Source of the DNA: Paratinospora sagittata
Lineage: Eukaryota > Streptophyta > Magnoliopsida > Ranunculales > Menispermaceae
DNA length: 64,000 nucleotides
Assembly: GCA_035771175.1 (NCBI GenBank)
Contig: CM069598.1
Span: forward strand, 22,303,438-22,367,437
Direction: 5' to 3'
Shown: one piece after another, positions 1 to 11,232 of the stretch
Position numbering within the stretch: the first letter of the stretch is position 1
Layout of the letters: each line of letters opens with the position of its first letter
The notes under the pieces: model-generated
Seen by the model: only the letters and a program-made list of their open reading frames with translations
The model's database searches: none
What the model was told of the DNA's origin: nothing
Translations under genes and position numbers: made by a program

Positions 1-300
1 TATTTGTACAAATTATAAAGTAAAAACAACAACAAAAAAAACTTTTTATTGTTAAATGCTAGGTTTAGAAACAAAGATACTTTTTTGGTTGCTATGTATG
101 TGTAAATTATAAAATAAAAATAGCAACATTTTTTTTTTGTTGTTGTTGCTAAATGCTAATTTTAGCAACATAAACATAATTTTGTTGCTATACAGAAAAT
201 TATTTAACCCAAATAGCAATAAAATTTTTCTTTGTTGCTAAAGTTAAGCCCCATGGGTTATTAACAGCGTTGAAACAACAACAGTTTCGTTGTAACCCGT
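1..300. repeat. Transposon-like end with TAGCAAC/GTTGCTA repeats
   Basis: This AT-rich stretch carries at least six short copies of GTTGCTA or its complement TAGCAAC, in both orientations, around positions 88, 119, 147, 171, 184 and 231. Short repeats in both orientations are typical of the subterminal regions of plant DNA transposons, CACTA elements among them. No terminus or target duplication is visible because the element would begin before the window. A minus-strand open frame here is low-complexity and was not called as a gene. Confidence 0.35.
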
Positions 301-1999
301 GTAATATCTTGAATCTAATCCCTCTTGGTTGTCGCTGAAATAACCCTTTCTTCTTATTTCTTCTTCTTCGTCGCGCAAGCGAGATTGGCGACGTTATCGA
401 ACTCCTCTCGAGCTCCTCTCGAACTTCTTTGACTCTAATTACACTCTCCATTTCTCCAATTTCTTCATCGGTCTCTCTCATCTCTCTCTGATTTCTCTTA
501 TAAAAGTCGTTTCACATCTGTCTCTGCAAGAGCAGAGCTCAAACTCATCTTCAAACATGTTTCTGATTCAGCAATCTTGACGAATCTTACCGCCGACATC
601 ACGACGACGAGCGGGACACTTCCCGCCGAGATCTAGGGTTTCAAATTCTTTTAGATCTTTCTGATTTCTCTTTCGATATCTCTCGATCTCTTTGATTTCT
701 CTTATAAAAGCCATTTCACGGCTATCTTTGCTAGAGCAGAGCAAGCAGCTATGAAAGCTCCAATGACGAAGAAGATAAGCTCCAGAAGGAGGTGTTCGAA
801 GATGAGAGGATCGATAAATGTCATTGGTTTCACAAAGATTTTCGTTCAAATTCTTAGGCTGTTTCTCATCTCACGTATGACGATTTGTTTGTGGATATAC
901 AAATAAAGGTGAGCTAAGAATTCAGACTACTCTAGGTTTCATTTGCTGATCTATTTCGTTTCACGAATGTTGTTATTTAGTTATCACCCTGTTTGACTTA
1001 TCCTCTTTGGTTAGAACAAGGTAATCTGCTCGATTTTATTACATTACATCCTTTTTTTTTGTTTAATTTATTGGAATGAATGTAGAATAGGAGAAAGTAT
1101 AGTTGTTACTCCTAACCATGATAGTTGAAGTTTTACTATTGATTGCTTGCTTAGCACTTTTCTTACCTGGAAAAAATAGGACTTTCTTCAACCTTTACGT
1201 TTCACCTGATTTAGTGTTATTAAACTTTATGGTTGCGCTTCCAAAAGCATTATTAATACCTGAACTTGCAACTGAACTTTTTTATGCAAATATTTAAATA
1301 CCTAGTTTCTTTGGATGTCAAGGATTTTGAAGATGTTTGAGTAGCCAATTTCTGAGTGCTATAGCTTTCTTCAGTTTTGTTGTGTGTGTCTATTTTGGTT
1401 GTATGTTCTTATTTTGGTGCATTGTTTACTAAAACAGAGGAAGCCCAGAGGATGGACACCTCAGCTAGAGGAGGCGACGATGCAGAGGTATAAATACTGA
1501 TTTTTCACACATTTCTATCATGGTTTTCTTTATTGGTTGTTTCACTTTGAAATTTTCTATATAATCTCTGCAGTGAAGTAGATGAAGCCCTAAACGTTTC
1601 CATGTGTAAACTTGGGTAGAAGGGATGTTGCTGCTTGAATCTGGGGGTGGTGTTTCTGTCAAAGAGAGTTTCAAGTATTTTGAGGTTACAAAGCTTACAA
1701 AGGTATTTACATTTTCTATTGATGGATCAACTAAGGTAACTAGTAAACAAATCTAGTGGAAAGAGGGAAAGGTAAGATTTGACTTCTCTTTTAGTAGTTC
1801 ATGTTATGTTGTTTTTCACATTTTATTGACTGAAAAATTGAAGGATGTTGCTAATGGAGTTCATGAGGAGAAAAGGGGAAGCAACACTAGAAGAACACTA
1901 GAACAATCTATATGAGAAAAATGAGTATTATGCATCTATATATTGTTCCTGTTAAGAGTTATTTATTGTTTTATGAAGTTTGCAAATAGGCATTAACCT
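301..1999. other. Unassigned gene-like debris with a duplicated 53-bp block
   Basis: No convincing coding region was found. The segment has a CT-rich leader-like part at 340-500. A block of about 53 bp, recognisable by TTTCTCTTATAAAAG followed by CAGAGC, is present twice (about 487-538 and 690-742). A telo-box-like TAGGGTTT lies near 634. Short stretches at 1440-1490 and 1573-1702 are bounded by CAG|GT-like and AG-like sequences and could be old captured exons, but their translation is not recognisable. Confidence 0.3.
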
Positions 2000-2490
2000 A
2001 TTATTGTCCGATTCTCTTACGGGTGAGAATCAAACTGTAACAATTTCTCAACTTGCAGGCTTGACAACAACCTTTACAAAGTTCGGGCACACTTGCTTAC
2101 CCAAGTGACAATCACAGTCACTTAATAATTGAAATACAAATATAGTTTTGATTCCTTTGCCAAGAATCAACGAAATACTTGCAGAGCTTTCAGATGAACC
2201 TCAATTATCACAGATTCAGTAATGATATGTTATGAAGTGCAGCTGAAAAATCGAGAGATTCAAAGCTCTTCTTTCTCCGATGGATTTTGAAAAGATTGGA
2301 GTTTAAAGTTTAGTAAATCCACGAGAAATAACTATATCAGAGTTTTTGCAAAATAATCAAGAATTTTTACAGTGAAAAGAAGTATAACTTCAAAGAGTTG
2401 AAGCGCAAAGATTAAGCTAAGATTTTTCTTTCTTGTGCTTTGCATATTCTACAGCTCAATGTGCCATATATATATGTATATAAATCAATA
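2000..2490 (-). mobile_element. Fragment of copia-type LTR, family B
   Basis: This stretch matches 23885-24345 closely over about 450 bp, in the same orientation. It includes the palindrome at 2010-2031 (stem GATTCTC/GAGAATC around the complement of ACCCGTAA) and the run ending in CAGCTCAATGTG. It is therefore a piece of the R/U5-side part of the family B LTR on the minus strand. Both ends are truncated, and neither PBS nor internal region is present. After about 2490 the similarity stops in an AT microsatellite-like stretch. Confidence 0.75.
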
Positions 2491-2699
2491 TACTGACTAT
2501 AACCAAACAATACACTAAGTGCTTGGTTGTGACTTCTGAGTTTCTTTTCAATGCACGGATGGAGGGTAGACTTGGATCGTAACTCTTATATTGTTGAGAG
2601 ATCTGGATTTGGGTTCGTTTGTACACTTCACAGTGATATTGTTTAAGTAAATTGCACTGGTGTTCAGGAATCTGAACAGTTAAGAGTCATCACAAACAA
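2491..2699. other. No gene recognised
   Basis: This is AT-rich sequence between the LTR fragment and the pararetrovirus remnant. I see no open frame, RNA gene or clear repeat. It could be a diverged LTR remainder or flanking host DNA. Confidence 0.4.
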
Positions 2700-3510
2700 C
2701 AATAACACAACAACAACGACATAAAATAACACATATAAGGAATACAACAACAAGTAATACAATAGCCCAAATTGGAAGAACGCCTAAGCGAGACAACATT
2801 ACAAGACTGAAGAACTCACTTTCAAGGACTAGATTTCAAAAGAAAACACACTAAGAAGGACGGAATAAGTAGAGAATTGATTTTATTTTTCTCCCTGGTT
2901 ATGCCTTCTTTAAACGCAAATTGGGGCTATGTATAGAGAGAAATCCTAGAAGACGGATTTCAAAACAGATGGAGTTCGCTGAAGGCACGCACGAATTTCT
3001 GCTTTTCATAAAGCTGGATAAGGGAATCTGCTTTTCGTACACAAGATAAGCAAGAAATCTTCTTTATAGGCGTGTTGGATAAGGGAATATGCTTTTCCTA
3101 CACAGGATAACAAGCAAGACTGCTTTATAGATAGGGAGAATTTGTTTTTTACTGTTCTTGTAGCTTTGTCAGACAGAGAGAATCTGTCAGTCTTCATCAG
3201 AGGAGGACTGTTGATGGTCAAAGTCATCTCAAAGATCCACCGGATCAAGATGGTAGAGTTGTTCTAGGTACCTTGGATTATGTGCAACAAATTCCTGTAG
3301 AAACTGTGTTAGTTCTACATAGAGATGATTGTGGGGCTAATCTTGTCATGCTCGTCCAAGTAGAAAGGAGTAATCAATTGGAGGAGTGAATAGATCAGCA
3401 CGAAGGTTCCAATTACAGAGATCATGCTGGAACACTTGTAACTCAGGAACAAAGGGCCACCATGGGGAAGAAGGAGGAGGAACATCAGGAGGAACGTTTT
3501 GCCAAATATT
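2700..3510 (-). promoter_or_regulatory. Endogenous pararetrovirus intergenic region (putative)
   Basis: This non-coding stretch follows the end of the minus-strand polyprotein remnant, where caulimovirids carry their large intergenic region. On the minus strand there is a TATA-like CTATACATAG (about 2931-2945) and an AATAAA about 50 bp further on (about 2881-2887). That short promoter-to-polyadenylation spacing fits the terminally redundant transcripts of the family. A direct duplication of about 62 bp (about 3008-3069 and 3070-3131) shares GATAAGGGAAT and TGCTTTTC. No tRNA-Met primer site was found. The left boundary is uncertain. Confidence 0.45.
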
Positions 3511-3513
3511 CTT

Positions 3514-4144
3514 TCAAATCCCTGGATAAACTGGCCGGAACCTTAAGTAACTCAAAAAGGATTTGAGAATTTTGTAAAAGAACAATTGTTCAGTTCCAGT
3601 AGTTGAGTCATCCTCATCAGAGGTAGAGGGATTAATGGCCTCAGTATGAGCAGTAATGGGTGCAAAGAAAATAATTGTTAAATATTGTTGTCTCCATTGG
3701 GAGAACTCTTGCATCCATTGATTGTGAGTGGCAAATTTCAGAAGGAATCTATAAAACCTTGTCTGGTCTTTGCTCATATGACTACCATTAACAATGACTT
3801 GAAACATGTAAGAATCGAGTCTTAGTTTGTTAAGGATAAATTTAATCCAGTGATGTCGGATGAGGTAGGAAAGATAATAGGATGGTTCTTTTGGAAAGGC
3901 ATATATAGAGAAATCGTGCTGAAGGGGAAAAGGTAAGGATGAGTTGGATGAGGGGCATGACCAAAGAACATCCCATATTTGCGGGTGATGATTTTGAGCA
4001 GGTTATCCAGCTGGGGCCTATCTGGTATGGACCAAAAAATTTAGCTTCTGAGCTCAACAAGAAGAGAGGAAATGAAATCCATGATATTTGGTGGTGGAGG
4101 ATCTTGAGGAGGAGGAGAGGATGGTCCTGAATCCGAGAGCTCAT
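3514..4144 (-). pseudogene. Pararetrovirus pol C-terminal region (broken)
   Basis: This is the tail of a caulimovirid-like polyprotein, in two overlapping frames (3514-3807 and 3842-4144). It lies downstream of the RNase H remnant. The translation is proline/serine-rich at first and then rich in aromatic and basic residues, and no integrase domain follows. Lack of integrase separates this copy from Ty3 LTR elements and supports a pararetroviral origin. The frame change and stops show it is decayed. Confidence 0.55.
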
Positions 4145-4602
4145 TTACCATAGGGAGAGGAGTCAACACTTGGAGGGAGATGGTTGACTGAAACTTGCAA
4201 GAACGAGAGAGAAAATCTGCAAGTGAGTTGGTATTTCCTGGGATATGCTTAACAGTAAAGTCATACTGGGAGAACCAATTTGCCCATCGAAGGAGTTGAG
4301 GATTAGGAAACATCTCTTGTTTAAATTTCAGCATGTTAGGGAAAGCAGACATGTCCATTTCAATATGGAAGCAATGTCCAACAAGATGAAACTAAAATTT
4401 TTCAATCGGCCGCTTGATTGCCAACTTTAAATGTTGAATGATAATGAGTTTTTGAGTCTTTGAATTTACTACTTTTAGAGCCACAAAGATGTCGTGACTT
4501 ATCTGGAAATTCTTCAAAGAGTGCACCACCCCAAAATGGATCACTGGCATTTGTTTGCAGAATTCGTCGTCCTAAACCTGGAATTTTTAGAGAGGGAAGC
4601 AT
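4041..4602 (-). pseudogene. Pararetrovirus RNase H domain (broken)
   Basis: RNase H would degrade the RNA strand during reverse transcription. Two minus-strand frames cover it. One (4402-4602) holds the N-terminal catalytic stretch, seen as LQTNASDPFWGG, where the family normally has aspartate at the position of the N after T. The other (4041-4358) ends with HIPGNTNSLADFLSR, the usual C-terminal end of RNase H in Caulimoviridae. At least one stop or frame change lies between them. Both the frame breaks and the altered residue indicate an inactive relic. Confidence 0.75.
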
Positions 4603-5429
4603 TTGGGAATGCTTCTTGAAATACTTGACTACTTCAATATGGGTGTCATTTCAGGGAGGAGTTGATTTCCTCAATAGAGCCGAAAGGCGTGAATTGTAGA
4701 ATGCCAGACCTTTGACGAAAAGTCCCATATAGTTGATTAAACCAAGAAACTGTTGTATGGAGACTTTATCAGGTAGAATGTCCGGGAATTCTCGTAATTT
4801 GGACGAAATGGCTGCAACAGGAACTTTGAATCAACTATTTTCATTCCCAAAAAATCAATGGTTGTTTGGCACAACTGCATTTTCTTCTTAGATAACATTA
4901 ACCCATATTGGTGGCAAAGTTAAAAAAACTGTTGCAGTAGCGCTAAATGAGATTGATGGTTCAGAGAGAAGAGAAAGATATTATCAATATAGATCAGAAG
5001 CTGTGACTGTAACGACTGAAAGATTTTTAGCATTGCTTGCTGGAATAATGATGGGGTCGTTTTCAGATCGAAAGGCATAACATTCCATTGAAAATGATTG
5101 CCAGGTATAACAAATGCCCTTTTTGGCATATCTTTTGGATGAATACCCAATTGCCAGAAACCAGAATTGCAACCAAACTTGGAGAAGAGAGTTGCATGAG
5201 CAAGCTGTTGGAAAGGGCTTTTGGTCTTGGCAGAGGAAACTTGATATCCTATAGAAATGCATTCAAGGGTTGGTAATTGATTGTCAATCTCATTTTTCCT
5301 CTTAACTTGTTTCGATCTCTTGTTGACATAGAAAGCTTCACATGCCCACGGAGAAGAAATGGGAGAAATCAGGCCTTCTTGCACCAGTTGTGTTTCGTGG
5401 ATAGCTAGGGCAAGCTGTGCTGGTGGCAT
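4603..5429 (-). pseudogene. Pararetrovirus reverse transcriptase (broken)
   Basis: The minus-strand frame 4920-5429 carries reverse-transcriptase motifs in order: an FSKFGCNSGFWQ segment, WNVMPFDLKTTPSLFQ, and YIDNIFLFS. The WNVMPF block is characteristic of Caulimoviridae. The catalytic box reads YIDN where the family has YIDD, so the second aspartate is lost. Further downstream, in another frame and with stops, is a recognisable FLGMKI-like thumb-side motif near 4830. Frame breaks plus the substituted active site mark a dead copy. Confidence 0.85.
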
Positions 5430-5564
5430 TCCCTGGTAAGTTGCCTTTGTGGGATTTACATTCTCATTAAGCTTGACTGGTAGCTTAATGAAAAAGGCAG
5501 GATTGGTTCAGAAGGGATGATCACATTTTGTCAGAAATTCGGTGTGAGATTCTGCACAACATTG

Positions 5565-6692
5565 TTATTTGATTTTGGACTCTAGTTCTTGGAAAGGAGG
5601 GGAGAAAGATTGGTTCATGACTTCTGGTACAGAAGTAATCCATGGCAAGAAAAAGGACCGAAATCTCAATCCTGAAAAAGTCCAACTCAAATTTTTGATT
5701 TGCTGGAGAATATCATACCCAATGATAAAATCTTTAGAAAGGCTAGGAGAGCTTAAGATTTTATGCTTGAAGCTTAGGGTAGGAAGTAACTGAATTCTTA
5801 CTGGTTTGCTGATAAGAGTGATTTCTAATGTTGAATCTCCTGCTGTGTTAAATGACTTAGTATAAGGTTTCCAACATTCAGGAGGCAACAAAGAAGGATG
5901 TATGAGTGTAGCAGATGCCCCTGTATCAAATAAGGCCAGTCGTTTGACTGGTTTAGAATAGGGGTTGACAAGGATCTGTACATATGCATAAGGGAGGCTG
6001 ACAAAATTTGCCGATGATGTAAGACACATAATCGCATGAGAATCATCTTCTTGAGAGATTGCCATAATGGAATCGAGACTGTAGTTACTATTGAGAGAGA
6101 AGATGGACTCAATATCAGAGAAGTCGGTGTCAGCAAGATCAGATACTTGTTGCAGAAGAGAGACCTTGTGCTTTCGTGTGGGACAGTTTTTAGCAAAATG
6201 TCCCTGCTTTCTGCAAATAAAACATCGAGCACCTTGAGGTTTCCTTGTTTTGGAGCGTTTTCGTAAGAATCTCCATTTTCTCTTTTTCAAAAAAGTCTTG
6301 TGGTTTTGCTTGCAATGTTTATTGTGTCTTTTTGATTTGTATGTCGGGGCAAAGTTTTTGCAATCACAGTGCTGCTTTTGTGGATTGCATTTGATGAGCA
6401 ATCCAGGCTGTCTACATGAGGCAAGGAATTTGGATTCTTGGGACTTTAGCTTCTTGTGAAACATGGTTTGGCGACACAAACCTTCTTGAGAAAATCGGAG
6501 GAACTGGAACAGTTCGCCAAGTGTGTTCTTCTCAAGAGATTTGTTGATATTCTTCATATGTCTTAGGGTTTGATCTCCCAGAGGCTTTGGAAAAGATTGA
6601 AGAAACACGATCTTTAGATTATTATCATCGATTCCATTGATAAGATAAAATAATCTTGACATTTTGGTGTCGTGAGTCTTCAAATTGTTCAA
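5565..6692 (-). pseudogene. Pararetrovirus capsid C-terminus, zinc knuckle and aspartic protease
   Basis: This longest surviving frame of the viral relic encodes about 375 residues. The first 130 or so resemble the C-terminal half of caulimovirid coat protein. A strongly basic Lys/Arg-rich stretch follows, then a CCHC zinc knuckle (CFICRKQGHFAKNC) that binds nucleic acid, then an acidic linker. A retropepsin-type protease with the active-site triplet in LFDTGAS comes last. The order capsid, zinc knuckle, protease, then RT matches a fused Caulimoviridae polyprotein. The frame is cut from its neighbours on both sides, so the polyprotein cannot be made whole. Confidence 0.85.
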
Positions 6693-7420
6693 GGAACAAT
6701 TCTCTGGCTACCATGACATCATTCTTGGCTTCTCCAAGGAAAGTTGTGTAGATAATAGAGATAAATTGTTCAACAGAAAGCTGAAGCATCATAAGTTGCC
6801 GATATTCTTGAAGAGCGACCCACCAATCTCAAAGACTTCTGGAGAGTCGAGTAACTATTTTTTGGATAACCATTTCCTCAGTTGAATCGGGCTTTAGAAG
6901 TTCAGACTGAGCCCATGACAACATATCATGAAAAAGTATTGGCCAATCGGAGAAAGGAAGTTTATCAAGATTAAAAGTCTTGAAACTGCCTTCATTAGAT
7001 TTGTGTTTAGGCCTGATATTGATGGATTCATGAAGAGGATCATCCATAGTTTCTTCAGGAGTGAAATCATCTTCTTCTTCATTGACCTTGTTAACCAAGA
7101 CCAGGGGATCCGAGTCAGCAGAGGAACTGCCAAAAGAGCTAGAAGCAGGGATTGAATGAGAAGTTGCTGTAGAGTGAGATGTTTCGCTGGTGGCATCTCC
7201 CGTAAGATTTTCTTCATTCGTAAGATCAAGGTTGGCCATATTGATAGTCATTTGGTGCCTTTGATCTTCTGTTGCAAGTGATCGCAACAAGCCAATAACT
7301 GGATTTTCAGATAAACATGGTAGATGTTGAACAGTTGAAGACGCTTGGACGTCAAGTTCAGGTTCTTTAGAGAGAAAAAAGAACTTGTTTGCCCTTGTCA
7401 GGTCAGGCTAAAGGGCGAAC
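6693..7420 (-). pseudogene. Pararetrovirus capsid N-terminal region (broken)
   Basis: The minus-strand frame 6829-7290 encodes an acidic Ser/Thr/Glu-rich leader and then a folded-looking segment with DWPILFHDMLSWAQ. Translation in the next frame continues with a DWWVALQEYRQL-like segment, typical of plant pararetrovirus coat proteins. A frame break near 6830 separates it from the capsid C-terminal frame. It would form the particle shell in an intact virus; here it is a remnant. Confidence 0.65.
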
Positions 7421-8361
7421 CGACGGCCTGGGAGGTGGTCGTTGAAAAGACTTTTGATTCAAGCGTTCTTCTCGATCAGCTTTCATTTTAGCGATATAAG
7501 ATGGAGGAAAGAGTGAGGGCAGCATGCTAGTCCCTGTGAAGAGTGGCTGGGGAACAATATTGGGCTGATATGGAGTAGTCAGCTCAGAATATAAAGGTGT
7601 TGTAGGGACTAGTGGCGTTGGTGCAGAGATTTGCCTTAATTGAGCCTCAAGGTTATTCTTCTCTCGTACCCGTGGATCTAGGTATAGAGAGATCTATCAA
7701 ATATCTGTGATCTGAGAGGTGAGTTGCTGCATCTCATAATTTAACTGATCAATTCGGGCAGTAATACCAGAAAACAGCTGCGAGTGAAGCTAATTTTGCG
7801 ACTGCACTTGCAAAGTGAGATTTTGCTGAGACCTTGAGATGTCTTGTAACATATCATTCTGATATCTGACATTTTGGGTTTGCCTGTTAAGAACTGCTTC
7901 GATCTCAATTTGAGGCTTGAATTCTGGTCCTGTAGGTGTGATAACTTTTAAAGGTTTAATCTGCCACTGGTACTTAACTTTAGTATCAAGGTCTTCCGAA
8001 GTGTCATATGGAGGAGGAGTGAGCTTGCTGGTGGAAGCTTCTGACAAAATACAACATGCTAAAGGAAGATTCATCGAACCAGAGAGTGAAGCGCCTTGAG
8101 CATCACATGTTTTTTTGGGAACCCAAGCTTGTGTTATCGTCTTGGGTGATTTTGGAGAAAAATGCAATAGAGATGATTATTCAGGGATGACAAGGGAAAA
8201 GTTACCTTTGTCTTTAGGAGAAGGATCATCTGGGGATGAAGAACAAGAAGGTGGAGGAGCCTTTGGAGAAGGAAGAGACTTGGTTTCATCATCATCGGGA
8301 CTGAGAAGAACATAATATTGGTATTTGCCGCAATAAGAATCAATATATCCAACAAGTTTAG
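7421..8361 (-). pseudogene. Pararetrovirus linker region, truncated at the junction
   Basis: Minus-strand frames at 7790-8167 and 8134-8355 encode a proline/serine-rich linker, a YQWQIKPLKVITPTGPEF block, and a heptad-like coiled-coil rich in Gln, Leu and Asn (near 7740-7860). Several stops interrupt it. A viral movement-protein region would be expected upstream of this, but the similarity stops abruptly at about 8361, where sequence of retroelement G begins. The copy is therefore truncated on its 5' side. Confidence 0.55.
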
Positions 8362-9043
8362 GATGTTATGCCCATGTTATGAAAAGAAACAAGTTTAGGA
8401 GTGTATTATTTTATATAAAAAAAAAATGCAAACAATACAAGAATGGGGAGTGAATGGAAAAGTGGGTATATGTGTTGAAATTAGGTTTTTGATTCTAAAT
8501 GTAATGTTGTGGATGTTTGTAAATGATCAAAGTGTTTAGGGTGTTTTGAGCCTAAATTTTTTTCTATTTTTTCTACCTATGAACCTTGGCCTGAGATTAC
8601 AACCTAGGAAAGACCTGTTGATTCTAAATGGCATGTGATCTACATTAGTGGAGAGTGGTATGAAAGATTTTCCTATGAGATTCACTATACATATATATCT
8701 ATTTGAGATCACTTACACTTTATACTTGTTTGCATTTATTTATGAATTTCATGAGTGGTTTTATAAGTTGACTATGTGATGGTATGTTTGAGAATGAAAG
8801 ATGAGGTTAGGTGAGGAGTTAGATTGAAAATCTAGACATCTCTAACATTCTTGAAATTGTCTAATGAGTTATTATCTTTCAATGTGATCTTAGAGGCCAT
8901 GATGATGATATGCATGTATATTTTGAATCAAATTTTAATTTGTTTGATAATAGGATGGTAGATTATTGATTTATTTGTTTGTTGAGTTTTTGTTTTATTT
9001 TTTCTTTGCTCCGGACGATCAAAGTCCTAAGTTTGGGGGTGTT
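8362..9043 (+). mobile_element. Extra copy of element G 3' internal region
   Basis: This segment matches 21727-22407 almost base for base from AGGATGTTATGCCC onward, and runs into the left LTR through the same polypurine-like tract (AAGTTTGGGGGTG). In a normal LTR element the 3' internal region precedes only the right LTR. Its presence before the left LTR shows that the left LTR once served as the 3' LTR of another, tandemly arranged copy. It holds no gene. Confidence 0.85.
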
Positions 9044-10411
9044 TGATAAGTAGGTATTTAGTATATGTTTTGGAGCATGTTTTATGATATTTAGTTCATA
9101 TATTAGGTTACTTTATCATAAATTATGTTATTTGATAGTTTAGTTACATTTTGGTGTTTTTGCATTATTTCGGTTTAGATTTTTATAGGTTGGTTCATGA
9201 GATTATTAAAGCATAATACTTACTTGATTTGAGTTGTTTTGATGGACCTAAATTGGACTTGGAAGTTGGAAACAAGTTGCATAAAGTTTGAATGAAGATA
9301 CATGGAGCAACCAAGGCAAAAGATGAAAAATTTGCTAAGTCTATAAGCAAGAAGGGGTGCAAAAATCTAGCAAGTGGGCGCCATGGTGCCGGGGTTCGAG
9401 ACAATTTTGGAAACTTTCTAATTCCGGGTGTTTTGGCCATAACTTTCTCAATTCAACTCTGAATTGGATGCAGTTTGTTTCTATGAACTCGTGATTATAA
9501 ATAGAACATTATGAAAAGGAAAAGAAGATGGAAATTGGAGAAAATATTGTGAAAAGCAAGGAAGACAGCTAGGGTTTGAAGCAAAGAAGAGCAAGATTGA
9601 AAATCATTGAAGAATCTCCAACAATTTTCCTTCCTTCTAGTTGGTTTTTCTGGTTTTAGATTCATGTTCATCATATTATTTCATGTTTTTCATATCTTTA
9701 TTCATGAACTAAATCTTCTATCTAGAGGTGTAGATCAATCCAAACTCGATACTATGTTTTAGGTTTAATTGTTTTGATTCTTGTCAATAAAGTTTCTAGT
9801 TTATTTATGTTTTTTTGGGTGTAATGCTTTTAATCTCTTTGCCAAGGATTGGATGATTCTAAACTTGAAATAGGAGCCCGAGAGGGGGTATTTTGGGTTG
9901 GAATAAGGAAGATATAACCTAGGTGATCATGAGACCGAGAGGATATCAAAATATACCTTGAAGTCATTAAAGAGAACCATAGATCTTAATGAGTTATTAG
10001 GGTTTTGAGTTTTTATCAAAAGAGTTAAACCCAAAATTCTAATAGCATGTTCTAAGTGGTGCTCGAGAGAGGGAGTTAGTAACGTTAGGGTTTTCGACTT
10101 ATAAACAAGGAAATTGAGTTGATGATAATCCGATATTTATGCATAGTTGAGAGGGCGGTGAGATTGAACCTCTAGACGTTTCTTTTATTGATTTCTCTTA
10201 TTCCACATTGCATTGCTTTTTTTTTTTTTGTTACTTTTTAGTTATTTAATTGTTTATTTATTTCACTTAATCACTCAAATTTAATTTTTTAAATAAAGTT
10301 AGGGTTAGTGAAACAATATTTAGTGTGAGTGTCAATCCAAGAGGAGGACAACCTGATATTTCATTAGTTTTATATTATAACTTGACATCGTGCGCTTGCG
10401 GTTTGCATGCA
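9044..10411 (+). mobile_element. Left (shared) LTR of Athila/Tat-like element G
   Basis: The LTR starts TGATAAGTAGG directly after the polypurine tract and ends GCATGCA just before the primer site, about 1368 bp. It aligns with 22408-23599. A short minus-strand open frame within it (9195-9440) recurs in the right LTR and is not a gene. Base differences from the right copy are scattered, so the element is not a very recent insertion. Confidence 0.85.
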
Positions 10412-10416
10412 ATAAG

Positions 10417-10440
10417 TTTTTGGGGCCGTTGTCGGGGACT
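10417..10440 (+). promoter_or_regulatory. Element G primer-binding site
   Basis: A few bases after the LTR lies TTTTTGGGGCCGTTGTCGGG. It differs by one base (C to G) from the TGGCGCCGTTG-type primer site known for plant Athila/Tat Ty3 elements. It would prime minus-strand DNA synthesis from a tRNA 3' end. This assigns element G to that lineage even though pol is missing. Confidence 0.75.
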
Positions 10441-10479
10441 GATTCACTCTATTTTCACTAATATCGTTAGTAACTAACT

Positions 10480-11232
10480 TTGATTTTAATTTTGATTTCT
10501 TTTTTATTTTTCTTTTGTAGTTTCTTTTGTAGAGCAATAGCGTTTAATTTCAACCACTCAACTTTTCAAGATTGTTTCGGGCAAGTTCATCCTGTTTCAA
10601 CATTGTCGGCATCAATATCTCACCTTCAACATCAAATATCTAATTTTATTAATACAAGATCTCAACCTATTATGGAGAGAATGAGAGTTGCAAGCATGGG
10701 ATATTCATGATTTGATTCAAGTATGAAGCAAGTTCAATATGGTAACCATTGGGCTTATGACTATATGGGTGACCCTTTACCCTATCAATACCATTCGAAT
10801 ATTTATAACCATGAGAACTACTCCTATGATAATTCATGGAATATCTTGCAACCTCAATCGAACTTCTACTATCAAGTAAAGGATGAGTCTTCTTTGGAGG
10901 ATATGTTGATTTCATTCACGATGGAGACAAGGGCTTCACTCAAGAACCTTAAACTGCAAGTGGGGCAACTAGCATCAACTATGAATGCCCTACAACGAGA
11001 CTCATTTCCAAGCAATACTGAGGTGAACCCGAACGAGCAATGCAATGTCATCACATTGAGCGATGAAGAAGATGTTAAAGGGGCTGATTCATTATGTCAA
11101 GACATGACACCACCACCACCTCCACCAAGACAATTGAGTATTTTAAAAGAGATGCAACGCTATAAGGCTTTGAGAGTAGAAGAAAGGAGTTCATCTCACC
11201 GGGTGGATGTGCTTGAATGTGATGATCAAGAG
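10480..11232 (+). pseudogene. Element G gag-like region, 5' part
   Basis: One reading frame runs from 10480 through a single TGA at 10708-10710 to the insertion point of element A at about 11232. The second half contains SLEDMLISFTMETRASLKNL, then VGQLASTMNA and FPSNTEVNPNEQC, a pattern of the C-terminal part of plant Athila/Tat gag proteins, followed by a proline stretch. Gag would form the particle. The frame resumes at 20272 on the far side of the inserted element, so the gag was in frame up to the insertion apart from that stop. Confidence 0.7.

Noticed and set aside
9195..9440. Minus-strand frame of 81 codons, recurring at 22570-22764
   Set aside because: It lies in both LTRs of element G, on the antisense strand, with differing ends and no known domain.
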